A stretch of 64,000 bases of DNA. Origin: Pithys albifrons albifrons (lineage: Eukaryota > Chordata > Aves > Passeriformes > Thamnophilidae). Location: the NCBI RefSeq assembly GCF_047495875.1, contig NC_092497.1, positions 65,557,492-65,621,491 on the forward strand. The letters run 5' to 3'. Of this stretch, positions 25,851 through 38,756 are shown in pieces. Each line of letters starts with the position of its first letter. Positions within the stretch are counted from its first letter, which is position 1. Both the position numbers and the translations under genes were made by a program. Under the pieces are notes generated by a model. The model was given only the letters and a program-made list of their open reading frames with translations, had not been told where the DNA came from and did no database searches.

Positions 25851-27059
25851 CTCCACTGAGGTCTGCTAGAGATATTTTGCCCATAATCCTAGGTAAAGTA
25901 ACTATTTGAAATGGCTTATATTAATTTCTTAGCAGATGAACTAATGTTTTTGATAGCAGTCAGTTCACTGCACTGTACATTTCAGAGCATACCCAATGTA
26001 CAAATATGTTTAATTGCTGACTAATAGCAATCAGTTAAAAAAAACTTGTAAAACTCAAGAAATAATGAAGAGAAACCCAAATATTTCCAATAAGGAAATC
26101 TCATATACATAATCTCTTTAGCTTACTTACTCAAATCAACACAGCTCACTTCCTTCCCATGTCCCAGACCCCATCTTTTACAAGTCGTAATTTATAAAGA
26201 ACACAGCAAGAGTTCTACACATAGACAAAATAATAAAGCAATTGCAGTACAAAACTTTTCAGAGAAGAAAGGGGGAACAGTGGTTCAATAAACAGATTTC
26301 CATCTTTAGAGGTCTTCAAGTTACACCTGACCTGCTCTGGTATTTGTCTCATTTCTGCTCCAAACATGGAATCACAGCAGATAACCTCCAGATCATCCTC
26401 CAAACAGTATTTCTATGGTTTGTGACTTTTTTAAAAAGACTGTGTTGCACATATGCATTTACTAGTAACAAATACACAGGAGCCACTAACTCAGGACTGC
26501 ACTGCCCGGAAGGAAGGCGAGTCAGACAACACTGTTGTCCAATCCATTTTGTTACACTTCTTCACAATCAGGCAATACTGAAATGAGAAAAACACTCTCC
26601 CATTAAAACAAATGAAGAGTTTCCTAAACTAAACCAAGAAGTCCAAAGAAAATCATGACCTTGGAAGAGCTGAAGAGGCCTTTACTTCAACAGCTGCAAG
26701 TACACAAAAGCTGTTCTTAGATCTGCCACATCCTGAGGCATTAACAGTGGCCTCCCCATCCAGCAATAGCTACAACACTAAATTATGTTTACTTGGACAA
26801 GTGTTTGATAACTATTTTATAAATATTGATAAATAAATACTGATTTATTCTTATTCCTTTTCCACTATTTGCCAATACTTGTGATAAAGACTGAAGTTTT
26901 ACTTCTTTTTGATATAAAGTTCAATTTCAAATATAGGCAACACTTCTTTGGGGGGAAAAAAAAGTGCTTTATTTATTACCAGGATTATAAAATAATATTA
27001 CTAAAAAAATAAAAATCAACTGGCACTGTTCTAAATCTAGGAACTGTCAGCCTGGCATT

Positions 27060-27418
27060 GTATACATATATGCATGGCCACACTTCACAAATGCAGATTT
27101 GGGCAGGGCTCTCCCCACGTGCCCTTCCAGCCTGCGCAGTGGATGTTTTAGGTGAGGCACGGCGTGCACAGAACTGGCCCTTTAGCTCCTGAGGTCCATC
27201 TGCCACGGCTGAGCGAGCTTGGACAGTGACAGGGAAGTCCTCGGGACTGTCACAGCACACAGTACTAACCGCGGCTGACCCTGCTGAGCATCCGAGAACT
27301 GACGGGAGGGGATGGCAGGGAGGCTTGAACTGCCAGGGGACGGTCCCACTGAGACTTGAACTCAGGTCCTTGGGATTCAGAGTCCAGAGTGATCTCCTTT
27401 ATACCACGGGACCACCCC
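27060..27418 (-). mobile_element. Composite tRNA-Gln / 5S-rRNA-like SINE, copy 2
   Basis: This second copy (359 bp) has the same orientation and domain order, at high identity to the copy at 23597-23967. It is flanked by TCAGCCTGGCATT (27047-27059) and TCAGCCTGCATT (27419-27430), a 12-13-bp duplication with one base difference. The tRNA-like head (27343-27414) keeps a pairable acceptor stem, GGTCCC with GGGACC. The 5S-like block is at about 27259-27307. The simple tail (TATGTATAC-like) differs from copy 1, as expected for separate insertions. Confidence 0.85.
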
Positions 27419-30400
27419 TCAGCCTGCATTATTCCTGTGTAATTTTACATTCACTTAGTAACAATTTACTGTGCCACAATTACGAACAATGTCTCCACAC
27501 CGCCTTTTCCAACAGGCTTCACATCTCAGTTTGGTTTCAGTTCAGAGGGAAAGAGGCTATGAGACATTCTACTTTAAGCAGAAGTTGTAGACATCATCTC
27601 TTTTTCCCCTCCCACACTGCAGGAGAGGATCACCTCTTTTTATACCAACTCCAGTACTTGCAGACAGCTAAGTCATGTCTGATGCTACAGAGTGGACAAC
27701 TACAGACATCCCATGCCAGAATTGTTTCACGTGCAGTGAATGAATCAGAACTGTACAACAAATATAGTAGTTTTCTTTCTCTACCAGAGAATAAAGGGAA
27801 TACTCACAATTATCTTATTCCTCAAGCAAACTACAACAAACCTTACCCTAACTTAAACTAAAATTCAATTATCTGTGGATATAAGTCAAAATTATTTATG
27901 GACTTGAAGTAAAATTTCTCTCCAGTAACATGTGACCAGGCTATGCCTACAGTTGGTGGTATCAGAGCCCAAAAAGTCAACCTGCACATTTTCTGACTTT
28001 ACCTGCTGAAACAAACTACTTGCATATTAAATTGATACAAGAGCACTGTCAAAATGCATACACTCTGCAGGAAAGGACAGGGCAGTAGTCCTTACAGCTA
28101 TCCTTTTAGTCACATTTTAGCTATCACACCACTCTTTTGCCTGAATGAAAACAAACTCTCTCACAGAAGGAATAGAGCAAAACACAGGTTTTCCACAGTA
28201 AACTAACTCAAACCACCCCTTACTTATCTGCCAAAAAAGCTGAAAACTGTATTCAGCAGACCCAAGCAGCATTCACTTGGATACTGCTTTATCCACCCTG
28301 TTTTTGATGCTTGATGAGGACAGAAATCTGAATAGCATTAGTATAAACCAAGTATCAGAGATTAGTGAAAGCACTGAAGTGAACACAAAACAAATGTTGT
28401 TCCGAGAAAAGCTGACTTCAAAGCAAAAGTGAACATCACATTAGAAAGCACTGAAATACTTTTACTGTTTAAAACAGTGTATTGCAGGTTTCATGTATGA
28501 CTCAGTCTCAAAGATAGCGCTTCCTATAACAAAGCAAAACTAAACCAAAATAAATGTGCAGCACAATTTCAATGTGAACGACTTTTTACATTACTGCTCA
28601 ACTTAAGAAGCTAATTAATGCTAATAAACGGTGATCACAATAGGCAAGGCTGAAGAAATATCACTTCCCTGAATCAGGATTGTTTTATCTTCTATTCTAA
28701 ACTACAAATCCTAAGAGGTTGGATTATTTTATACTTTTGACTGATAGTTAAGAGGTAGGTTTTATTGATTTTTCTTCGATGTACTTAATAGTTGTCATCA
28801 AGTAAGTTTTTAAACAAACTCATTGCTGAAAGTAAAAAACAAATACAGATCTACAGACCTTTCAAATTTATTTCTTTTAAATAACACTACTGGTGGAACA
28901 ATTCTGTTGTAAGATGCACAAAAAATCAACATTTTCCTAACCAAGACCCCCTTTGCCAGGTCTGTGAAACTTCTTTTATGTTCAGTTTAAGTCCAGTAGG
29001 TCCAGAAGACGTCTGGTTGCCACAGGCTTCTTTCCATTCCACAGATGTTAGTACTGAATAGATGAGCAAACATTAACAAGGTAACATAACAACCAGGACC
29101 TGAACACTAGTTCTGAGCCTCCAAAAAATGCTCTTAGGGAGATGAGATACAACTAAAACATAAGCCTTTTCAAGTTGGTCTTGCCATCTGAGGGTGAAGG
29201 AGGGAACACAAACAAATAAATAATTCTGATCTCTTCTAGTACTACTTTAGAGGCATAAAAATCAGACAGATACACCCAGTGACAGGAATGTTCCTGACAC
29301 TTGTAAATTACTTAAGTAAGAACAACACAACCCATTTTTACGTTGTTCTACATTGGAATAATTTTTACTTGAAAACAGGAACGTTTTTACAGACCTAGTA
29401 AAACTTTTTGTTGTGAACTGTGAAATTTGAGTCCTTGTGGCTGCTTGAAGAAAAGGAATGTTAATCCATGCTTCAAATTAAAAAGTGACAACATAGAGCA
29501 ATTTTTAATAAAGGCTTCTTTGAATAATAATTTTTTATAAAAATGTGATTTTTACTGCATATGCAAGTCTTATTATCCCAAATGGGGCAATGGATGTGTT
29601 TAACATCAAACACTACTGCAGTAGCCTGTCATGGTAATATACAGCTTAGTTAGTGCCCTCCAAGTGTAAGAATTTCTCATTACATTCAAGCAACAACTCC
29701 CCTGTTCTCAGACTGAAGAACAGGCACTATACCTTTCTGTTAACAAATCTGTAACACACATTTCATGCCTTTCAAAGATTGAGCAACTACTGAGGATGTC
29801 CTATTTCCTTTCTAATCTCCTAATCTTTGATCTTGGTCCCAACAGCTCTTCTTTTAGAAAATATGCTACAATCTGGAAAAAGAAGCACCATGACAGAGTT
29901 TTGAAGCTTCCATACTGGCACAGTGCATGCTTTGATATAGTCAAAAGAGCAAAACCAGTTTGGACAAGAGGATTAATGCTGCTGATTTAAAGAGCAATGT
30001 AAGGAAACCCTGCAAAACCTCAGCAGAACATGTGTCTGAAGATACTGGCACTGAAGCTGAAAGCACTGAGTACATTGTTACCAATGGGCTGAATACCTCA
30101 CTGAAGACCTTCATCATGATTAACGTATCTAGAGGCTAGACAATTCTACAACAGCTTTTACAACACTGAACACAAAAGTCTTCACGAGATTTCTGAAGAT
30201 TAAACTCCCCAGGACAGTAAACCACACACTACAAAATTGCTGCCAGGTTTTTTAATTCATTTCCTCACAGTGAAGCAATGCTTGACTTCGTACCCAAAAA
30301 GTAGTTGCCCTTTAAAGAAATAAAATATACTGTGAAGCAGACCTGGAGCAGGCAGACTGCTATGAATCTTCTAGAGCATGAGTACTGGCATAGAATTTAC

Positions 30401-32846
30401 AAGGTTCTTCTAAAGTTGTGTGCTATATTGGTGTTTTTTACATCAATTGGAATAAGTAGAGATTCAGCTCACACTTCAAACTCTGCTTCAGGCACAGAGG
30501 TTATTTCAAGTAGCCTCTGGTGACTTCTATTTTCTCAGCCCTACAGATGTTCTGAATTTCATCCAATCCCTATTTCAAACATGCAATCAGATTGCACTGA
30601 AACCTTTACCTCACGATTTACTTCAGTGCAGCTGTCTTAGTCCACATCTAGGCAAGCCTTATCACCATTGTCACAGTCCAGAGCAAGGATGTATAATCTA
30701 ATTTATCTAATTTAACATTTAAAGAGGAAGGCACAGCATGCAAGTTTACAGAACTGCTCTCGCTGATTCTGCCTTTCCACTTTATTCAGTACACTACGCC
30801 GTCAATAATACTGACACAGTAATAATTATCGCCCTGTTTCAAAGACAGATTCAGTGAAGTGGTTACACCTTTTCATAAATTTTAAAAAAACCTCGTAATC
30901 ATGACAAAGCCCATAACATGGCTGTGTTCTCCAGTAAGTTTTGCTCACAATCATTATGGGAAGTTTTCAGCTAGAAAAACTGCACCCCCGGTCTATATTC
31001 ACAATAAGTAACACTGCTACAGCAAGCCAGGAGTGTGCAGATCCTCTCCACAAAAACATGAACCATATGACTCAAAGCTACATTTAGCTGTCTGAGAGAA
31101 CCAGTAGTAGTAAAATAATACTTCTGTTAAAAAATAAGTAGAGGTACTCAGATGTACATTCCTGATGCTCTCTTCTACCCACTGCACTAAGAATGTTGTG
31201 AGGAGTGTTGGGAGCAGATTTAAATCAAATGCCTTTGTGAATTCAGACCAGGTTTTACCAAATCTTTTTCTGTTCTACATTGTAAGGGAATCTTTAAACA
31301 GAAGATTAACATTTCAGTTGATCTTTGAGAAATATTCCTTAACCATGATGAAACCTTACAGAACAACATGGCATTAGCATGGCTTGCATCCCATCGTATC
31401 CATTTCAGGCTAACAGGGACAGGATCGATGGACATTAAAAAGCATAGGAAGCAAAGCTCTTTCTGGCTGTTAAGTTTTAGGAAAACTTTCTCCAGTAAGA
31501 TCGAAATTTACAATGACGAAGTGGTCAGAATAAGATGGAAAATGCCTCAACATTTTAAGAGATAAAGGGTAACAATTCTATAAACTAAAGAGACTTTGTT
31601 TGCAATGTGGGTTATTATTCAGTTTGCTTGGTTTTAAGAAGAAAGAAAACAGTGACACTCTTGGAGACCTGACAGTCACAAAAGTGACCATAAAATAGAT
31701 TGGGTTTGCTGAATATGACATATGAACTTTAATAGCAACTTTAAAAATTTCTTTTGAGATGTGGGTATTGAAATTTTTTGGAAGGAGGAACTTGTGATTT
31801 AAATGTAAGAGTTCTTTGGGTATTATGCACAAATATTTGGAATCTAAATACTACTTGTTTTCTTAGCTTTAAATTTTAACTTTTATCTAAAATGCATTGG
31901 CATCAGATCTTGGAGTTCTCTTACCCTTTTTAAAAGACATTTTGCTGTCCTCCAGGTTTTTCATTTTGGCTTCTTACTTTTCAGATGAAATCCAGTACTT
32001 ATCTGTCAGTTGACAGTGCTCTGAGAAGTAGCTTCTTGCTTCAAAAAATACAACGTTTGAAGCAGTCTGCTAAAATCTAGCAAAGACAGCTCAGCCCAGG
32101 ACTCAGCAGAAGAAAGGTTTCATGATGCTTCAAACAATGTCAAAAATTCTACAGCTACCTGACAATTTGAACTGACTTCAGAACTTTGAAAACTTTACTA
32201 TTTCCAAATAGGTTTAAAATTTTCCAGTGAGTTAACTGAAATCTGGATTGTGTATCAACTAGCTGAAACACTTAACTAGATGTTGCCCAAATCTGTAATA
32301 AAAACGCCACCAGCACAAACTCTGCATCTCAGTTTAGACTCAGGAGACATGTACTCAGGCCCACAGTCTAAGCAGGACTGTTTGGTGACCTAAACACTGC
32401 ACAGTTCCAGTATGAATGACATTAGATTCACAGTCTCATGCAATTTCTCTGTTTCTCTGTAATGTGGATATGGTAATACTATCAGCAACGGGAGAAACAT
32501 TTCCACAGTTGCTATAAGACACCATTAAAGTACTTCAAGCAACACTCTCTGATGCTAAACCAGTCAGTCACATTCATTCTCCTGAATATTTTTTGCAACA
32601 AACAACCTCTTCCAGTTAATTATAATCTCTAAAGGAAATTCTGCAAATGAATCATGATTGGATCAGCTGATGAGCTTGTGTTATTGAATGGGAAATTTTC
32701 ACTTTAAAATTAACATCCCAAATGTCTAATGCAATAAGGCTGTCCTGTTTAACAAAATAAAGTATTGACTTATCAGCTAAGAACACAATTTAAAAAAGAA
32801 ATCAGTATCCTCTTAATTTTTACTGCAGATAAAAATGTCAACTTAC

Positions 32847-34276
32847 CAGATTTGTGCTTCTTATGTTTTGCTTTCTTTTTAATTATAAACAACTTGTTCT
32901 GGATCTCAGATTTATAAGATTTGAATGGATGAAGATGAATCTCACGCTTTCTTTGCAAGTCATCAAGTTTTCTCTGCAGATTTTCATTTAGAATATCCTT
33001 CAACTTCTTTTTTTTCTTTTTCTTCTTTTTTGCCAGTATCTTACTTAGTTTCTTATTACTTCGCAGTGAATTCTCTAGCACAGTTTCTTTAGCAGATTCA
33101 TGGTGATTTGTGTCTTGGTTGTCATTGTGAGTGCCATTGATATGCACCTGGCAAGCCTTCAGTCTGTTCTCTTTGAATGGACATATATCAGATCTTAGTC
33201 TGGCCACTTCAGCACAACCTTGTCCATTCTCCACATCTGTTTCCCTTGAACTAGGGTGACCACCCATACCAACAGTCTCTCCTGAAGTAACCAAATTCCT
33301 TAAGTTCTCTTTATAACAACCAGTTTTCTTGATGTCACAGACTCCCGAGGCTTTAATTTCACAGTTAATATTTATCTCCTCTGTAGGGCCTGCAAACGTG
33401 CTGAGATGTGGTTTTTTTTCTGGACAGATAACAATGGAATCCATACTTTTCTCTACTTCTGTCTTGGACTGACGTACCAGTTGTCTATCGGCAGAACTGA
33501 CCTCCCCATTGCTTTTGGTTACACATTCATGTTTTACTCTTTCCGATTTAATACGTGGCACTCTTTTAACTTTGATGGGAAGAGATGGGAATTCAGGAGC
33601 CTGAAAAGGTTTTTGTTTGTAAATCCGAACATCGGCACCACAGAACTGTGGGAAATGAACATATGCATTCTCCAAGCAGTCATAACCAAGAATTACTTCT
33701 CTGCATTCGTGGATAGGCTGACCCAGCACAGCATCCTGAACATCCTTCTGTGTTTCATACACAAAGTCACAGAGACCTTTGAGCAGCCATACTTTTTGGT
33801 AGAATGGTAGTTCATGAAATGGTTTTTCCTCCAAGGGATTAACTTCTCCAAGCACTTTGAAAAACTGGGGACACAAGCCAAGTTTTTCTGCAGTGCCATT
33901 AGGATTGTCAGTCTGCCCTACAACAGTGTACCAGTGTTGTACTTTCTTTCTCAGCGCTGCTTCCCAAGTCCTGTAAGAAAAGGTGGGCCTGCGATGTAAC
34001 GTAGATCTGCGGTGAGGAGGACTCAACAAAGAAGTCATTATTTTAGATAAAAAAACATTACACTGAGGCATCAGAAGACAGCGTTCCAATTCATAGAATA
34101 CTATTTCAGGTAAATTTAAAATCTGTTGTGCTAAACAAAGAAAATGACCAATAGCTGGAATCTCCCACATTGTCTCCATCCTTGTAGGTGCTGCTTGAGC
34201 TAAAAGTGATTTTTCCCATTCTTCTATTTCTTTCTGACTAGCTTCTTCTGCTTCTTTTCTTTCTTGATCTCTCTGC
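32847..34276 (-). CDS. KIAA2026: KIAA2026 exon 3: large conserved and lysine-rich exon
   Basis: This large exon is 1,430 nt, between acceptor CTTTTAATAG|G and donor AAATCTG|GTAAGT. It opens with the rest of the coiled coil (RDQERKEAEEASQKEIEEWE). It then enters the most family-typical region, rich in aromatic residues and Cys (MWEIPAIGHFLCLAQQILNL, LGLCPQFFKVLGEVNPLEEK, VWLLKGLCDFVYETQKDVQD). The middle is hydrophilic and looks disordered. The end is strongly basic, with a run of nine lysines and a KKKAKHKKHKSG tail that suggests nuclear localisation. The reading frame continues past the donor for about 25 codons, but the donor is strong and the next exon joins in phase, so splicing is preferred. 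Confidence 0.95.
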
Positions 34277-37200
34277 CTATTAAAAGAAAGTTAATAAAAA
34301 TTCAGATATTGGGTGAACAAAAAAAAATGAGGGAGAAAAAAAATCAGAGCTACAGCATGACAAACATACTTGCTGTGAAGTAATAAAGAGCACAGCAAAT
34401 AAAGTTTTACTTCACTTTCTCTTACTTTGCAGCACACGATGCATCACTGGACCAAAATGGAAAGCGACAGTCTTTTGTTTCTATCACCACTAGTTTAAAC
34501 AAAGAGAAAGAGGTAGGAAAAAAAGCAAGGCATGTATCAGTTGTTTGCATGATTTAGATTTTTGAGTTTTTTATAAAATATATATTTCCTTCCCCAATCC
34601 CTTTTGTCAGGATTAAGCACTTCCATCAAATTATCCATAACAAAATCTCTAAAACAAATTCCGGGCAAATTTTGCTGGCACCCACCTTGTACCTCCCTTC
34701 CTCAGCACATAAGTGTACAGGCCCAATTGCTGAATGTGTTAATTACACACACAAGAGCCCATTTCCCTCCCATCCTTAACTGTGTTGATTTGCAATGGTG
34801 GTCAAAAAGAAAACAAGTATCAGGATGCACGAAGAATATTATGGAAAATAACACTAGAAATAAAATGTCATTACATTAATAAATGGTTTGCCCTCACTGA
34901 AAACCTGTATTGAGTTCTGGTCCCCCTATCTTAAAAAGGGATAGAGCAGAAATAATGTGTATTCAGAGAAGGAGGTTATCAGTAATCAGAGGCCTATAAA
35001 AACTTTGGAATCACGAAACACTAACAAGAGGAAACATGACAGCAATATATAAACCTAACAGGACATACTGGGAACTTCTATTTACTTTTATTTGCAAATT
35101 CATCATGAAATTTAATGGCAACAAGTGTTAGAAGAAGAAACACTTCCATTTCAGACAACAAATGACACTTAGCTGACCACCTAATTTACTAAAATACAGG
35201 ATATGTTAATTCAGTTTCAAAGGGGAAAACTGGACAACTCCATGAATCACAAGAATATTAAAGCTTACCAGCAATAGAAGGGATTTTGTTTTAATGCTGC
35301 AATAGTAAACTAACATTTTTTGCCAGAAGGCATGACCAGATTCCAAAAGACAAGATTAGGATACAGCTGTACTTGCAGGAAAATTTTTTCAGAGCTCATC
35401 CTAAGCTCCTCGTATCTTTTTTTCTGAAACTTCTATCACTGGCAGAAACAATGACCCCCCCAACACTAATGTGACCTGTTATTGGAATGTCCACGTCGTG
35501 ATTTCCAGACATATTTTTTCATATACAAGTACCAAATAAATGCCATGTATCCATTCAAAGCATCAATGCCTTCAAATTCATCAAAAGAATACTGATAAAT
35601 TAGAATCTTTATTTTGACAAGGAAGAGCATGCATTTGAAGCATTAATTATTGATTAGCTACCTCAACAATGTAAAAAATGTGACAAATCCAGCTTAGTCC
35701 ACATTGTAGTATCAGCACAGGAGAAATATGCCATGTATGTGCAAAGTAACACAAAATACAGTAAGAGTCCATTGGACACTTTATCTGATGGAATTAAATC
35801 TCCAGTGAGTCGTTACCCTAATCTAACGAGGAATCTTTAATACCACATACATGCATTTTGTTATTTATGTATCTATCAAATGCAGAACAACAGATTCATG
35901 TACAATACAGAGGCACACGGGGCAGTTTTCTTAACTCTAGTCTCCCAATGCAGCATTAATTTGGCGATGTAAAGGATGGGATATAAAAACAAAATCCCAC
36001 TTTGCAGCACAAAATCCCATTTGCCCTTCTATGGGAATAAACCAGTAAATTCAGCAATACTTCTTGCATAGGTAAAATGAGAACTTTTTTTTATTCTGAC
36101 TAATGTTCTATTTCAATGTGATAAAATTCCCTTGATATAAGATATAAAAAGAAATGAAAACAACACATAAAAATAACTAATTTACAAGTAAGGCACAGGG
36201 AGAAATTATACAAAGTAAAAAGTGGTCTCAAACATCAATTTCAAAGCACTCTTAAATTCCAGTCACTCCTTTCTCCTAAATGTAAAACACACCTCTTAAT
36301 AACTTGCTGCCTCCAAGAAGTATGAGCTCTACTAATACAGTATGGAAGTAAGATTAAATATGAGTAGATTGTGAGATGGAAAATATGTACAAACAATAAC
36401 ATTTCAGTATTCTTTGATAAAAACACAAGCACTGGGTAATCTAAAATATAATCTTTGCAAGCAGAATCAACTTATCATCAATTCATAATTTAAATCAAGG
36501 TAGAATTTTCTAAATAAATACAATACCTTTATTGTATTTATGTTTACGTTTAGATAAACTGACTTGTAATTCCTCAGCACTCTAAACCAAGACAGTTACT
36601 GGCTAGAAGGTACATGGCCTGATGGATGACCAGAAAAGGGGCCCCTTTTTTTTATATTCCTGATAAGTCACTTGAAAGTTGGATAAGCAGCAGATGCTGC
36701 CTATCCAAACACGACTGATTTGTCAGCAATGAGCTCTCCAATTAAAATACCCAAACCTGCAATCTTGCATATAGTTTTGAAAATACTTGTTCTGTGCCAA
36801 CCTCAATGTATCAGACTTCTAAAGAAAAAGCAGAACAATCTTTTTCTCTTCTTAACAGCACGATCTATACTTTAGCAGTAAGCCAAAATAAGTTTAGAAA
36901 GTTGACATATATTTCTGAATAAAAAGTTTCCCATCTTAGTGTTGAAAGTATGTGCATTTACATACATACAATGCTTTGAAAATTTATATACATTGTATCA
37001 TGTGATCTTCACTGGTAATACATTACTAATTTTATAAGCCTTCCAATTTCCAAGACTTTTTCATAAAATGCTACTGAAAGGTACTTTTGGAACATTTTTG
37101 GTGAGATGGGAAACAACTGGTATAGAGAGATCCAAATTACTTTGAAAACATGGTGGGATCCATTACGAAATAGAACTTAAGAAGATATCTGAAGTATGAT

Positions 37201-38555
37201 TATTTGAGTAGGTCAATACAGTGAAAGAAACATTCAACCAGCCACCTACTGACAGATTTTTATCACTTCTTAGTAAGTGGTACAGTACAAAATTCTAAGG
37301 TGTAAAGAGGCAAGCTAGTTGTGATCTTTTTCTGTTACCGCAGAACATTCTGAAGAATCAGCCACTGTGGAGTATCCTTTGCCCAGGATCTGGGACTTTT
37401 AATTATATGCAGATACACAGATTTAACTGTTAATTACTACAGTTTTGCAGGAATGTGCTTAAAACATGTGTATGAAAGCAAAACTTTCACTTTGTCTGGT
37501 AAACAGACTCTATGGATGAACAAAAGTCCAGTCAAAATGTCCTTTTTCATAACAGTTTAGCAAATTCTGAGTTCTAGAACACAGAGTTGATCAAAAATAG
37601 AGACTTTTACCAAAGAGACAGAATAACCCTAGTGATCTTTGTTTTTCTTTTTTTTGCAATGTGTGATTAGAAGATTAGTAGATTAGAAGAAAGATTCAGT
37701 TGTTTCTAGGGGAAAAGTACTCTCAGCCAAATAGCTTCAAGTCTGTTGAAAACAAAGATTACCTACCAAATTAAGAGTGAACTGGTTAGGGGGAAAAAGT
37801 CTCCAAAGCTGTCAACTTTGAAAAAAGCTAGAAACATTTTGCTTCCTAAATCAAGCATGTTCTAATCATCATGGTCCACCTTCAGACAGTCACTCAAGTT
37901 ACTGTTAAAGTATACAAGCTTATAAACTTCATTTTTTGTCAAGTGAAACACAGAAACATTAAATACTGCCTGGAATTATATACCTCTCAAATTTATGAAG
38001 ACCACAAAATCCCACAGAGTTAATTACACACACATTCTAAAATTGTTACCTATCTGACTAGCTGAAATGCCACATCTGTGAGGTAAGAGCAGTGGCACTG
38101 GCAGAGATAATCTGCTTCTGAACTATCAGTGAGGGAAGCAGTGACAAGATCACGGAATTAGATTGCAGTTAAGCGTTCTGGCAGTTTTTAGTTTAATTGT
38201 TCCATGAAAAACAGTCCAAGGACACGTATAACCTGTGAATGAGGCAACAGCAAATTGCATTGATGATTTTAGTTACTATTAAAACTTTCATAATCCTAAA
38301 ATAACAACAGCTATAACTTAATGTAATACCTTCGTCATTGTATCATGAATTATATGACTTCAGCAATTTTTCAGGAAGGTGGCACTTACTTTCTTGCTTT
38401 GTGGATGTATTGCATTGAAGTCATGAACTTCAATACCCAAGACCATAATACCCAGGACATTTATTTACCTAAAGAAGCCATAAGGAGTGAGCCCCTGTAG
38501 AGAACTAAGATAATGTTGTTATTTAAAACTAAAACAAAACAGTTTTTTCTATTAC
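34277..38555. other. KIAA2026 intron 2
   Basis: This is a 4.3-kb AT-rich intron. I see no repeat, exon or RNA gene I can name. Confidence 0.75.
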
Positions 38556-38756
38556 CTCTTTTCCTCTTTTGCTCTCAGCTGCTCCTCTTGTCTCAGAACC
38601 TGAACCATCACAGACTCAAACATGCCTGTTGATAAGCCTACTAAATTGCGAGGTGTGGAACGTCGTCTTGTGGAAATGCAGGCGGTTCCGTTCTCATCTT
38701 CCTGCCCACAGCATCCTCGAGATGTGACAGCTAATGATGTTTTCTCTCTTAAATGC
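38556..38756 (-). CDS. KIAA2026: KIAA2026 exon 2
   Basis: This exon is 201 nt, between acceptor TTTTTTCTTCTAG|G and donor AAAGAG|GTAAT. It enters with one base completing an Arg codon and leaves in phase 2. It encodes a Ser/Arg-rich stretch (ISTRRRSTPRNLVGL) and then the beginning of a charged coiled coil (VMVQVLRQEEQLRAKEEK) that continues into exon 3. It is placed by family similarity and by the exact phase match to both neighbours. Confidence 0.93.

Larger units (their letters stand above)
22736..32846. other. KIAA2026 intron 3
   Basis: This is a 10-kb AT-rich intron carrying the two composite SINE copies (23597-23967 and 27060-27418) and a possible LTR piece (25600-25850). A purine-rich tract lies at about 22920-22980. 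Stretches at 23980-25600, 25850-27060 and 27430-32846 show nothing I can name; their open frames are short and have no family resemblance. Confidence 0.65.

Noticed and set aside
27343..27414. A functional tRNA-Gln gene
   Set aside because: The tRNA-like sequence is fused to a SINE body, has several changes from a normal tRNA, occurs again at 23892-23966 in the same context, and sits inside target duplications. It is a SINE head.
27226..27861. A 211-codon open frame on the plus strand
   Set aside because: It begins antisense within SINE copy 2 and runs into unrelated intron; there is no family resemblance.
33406..33810. A 134-codon open frame on the plus strand
   Set aside because: It is the shadow of KIAA2026 exon 3 on the opposite strand.
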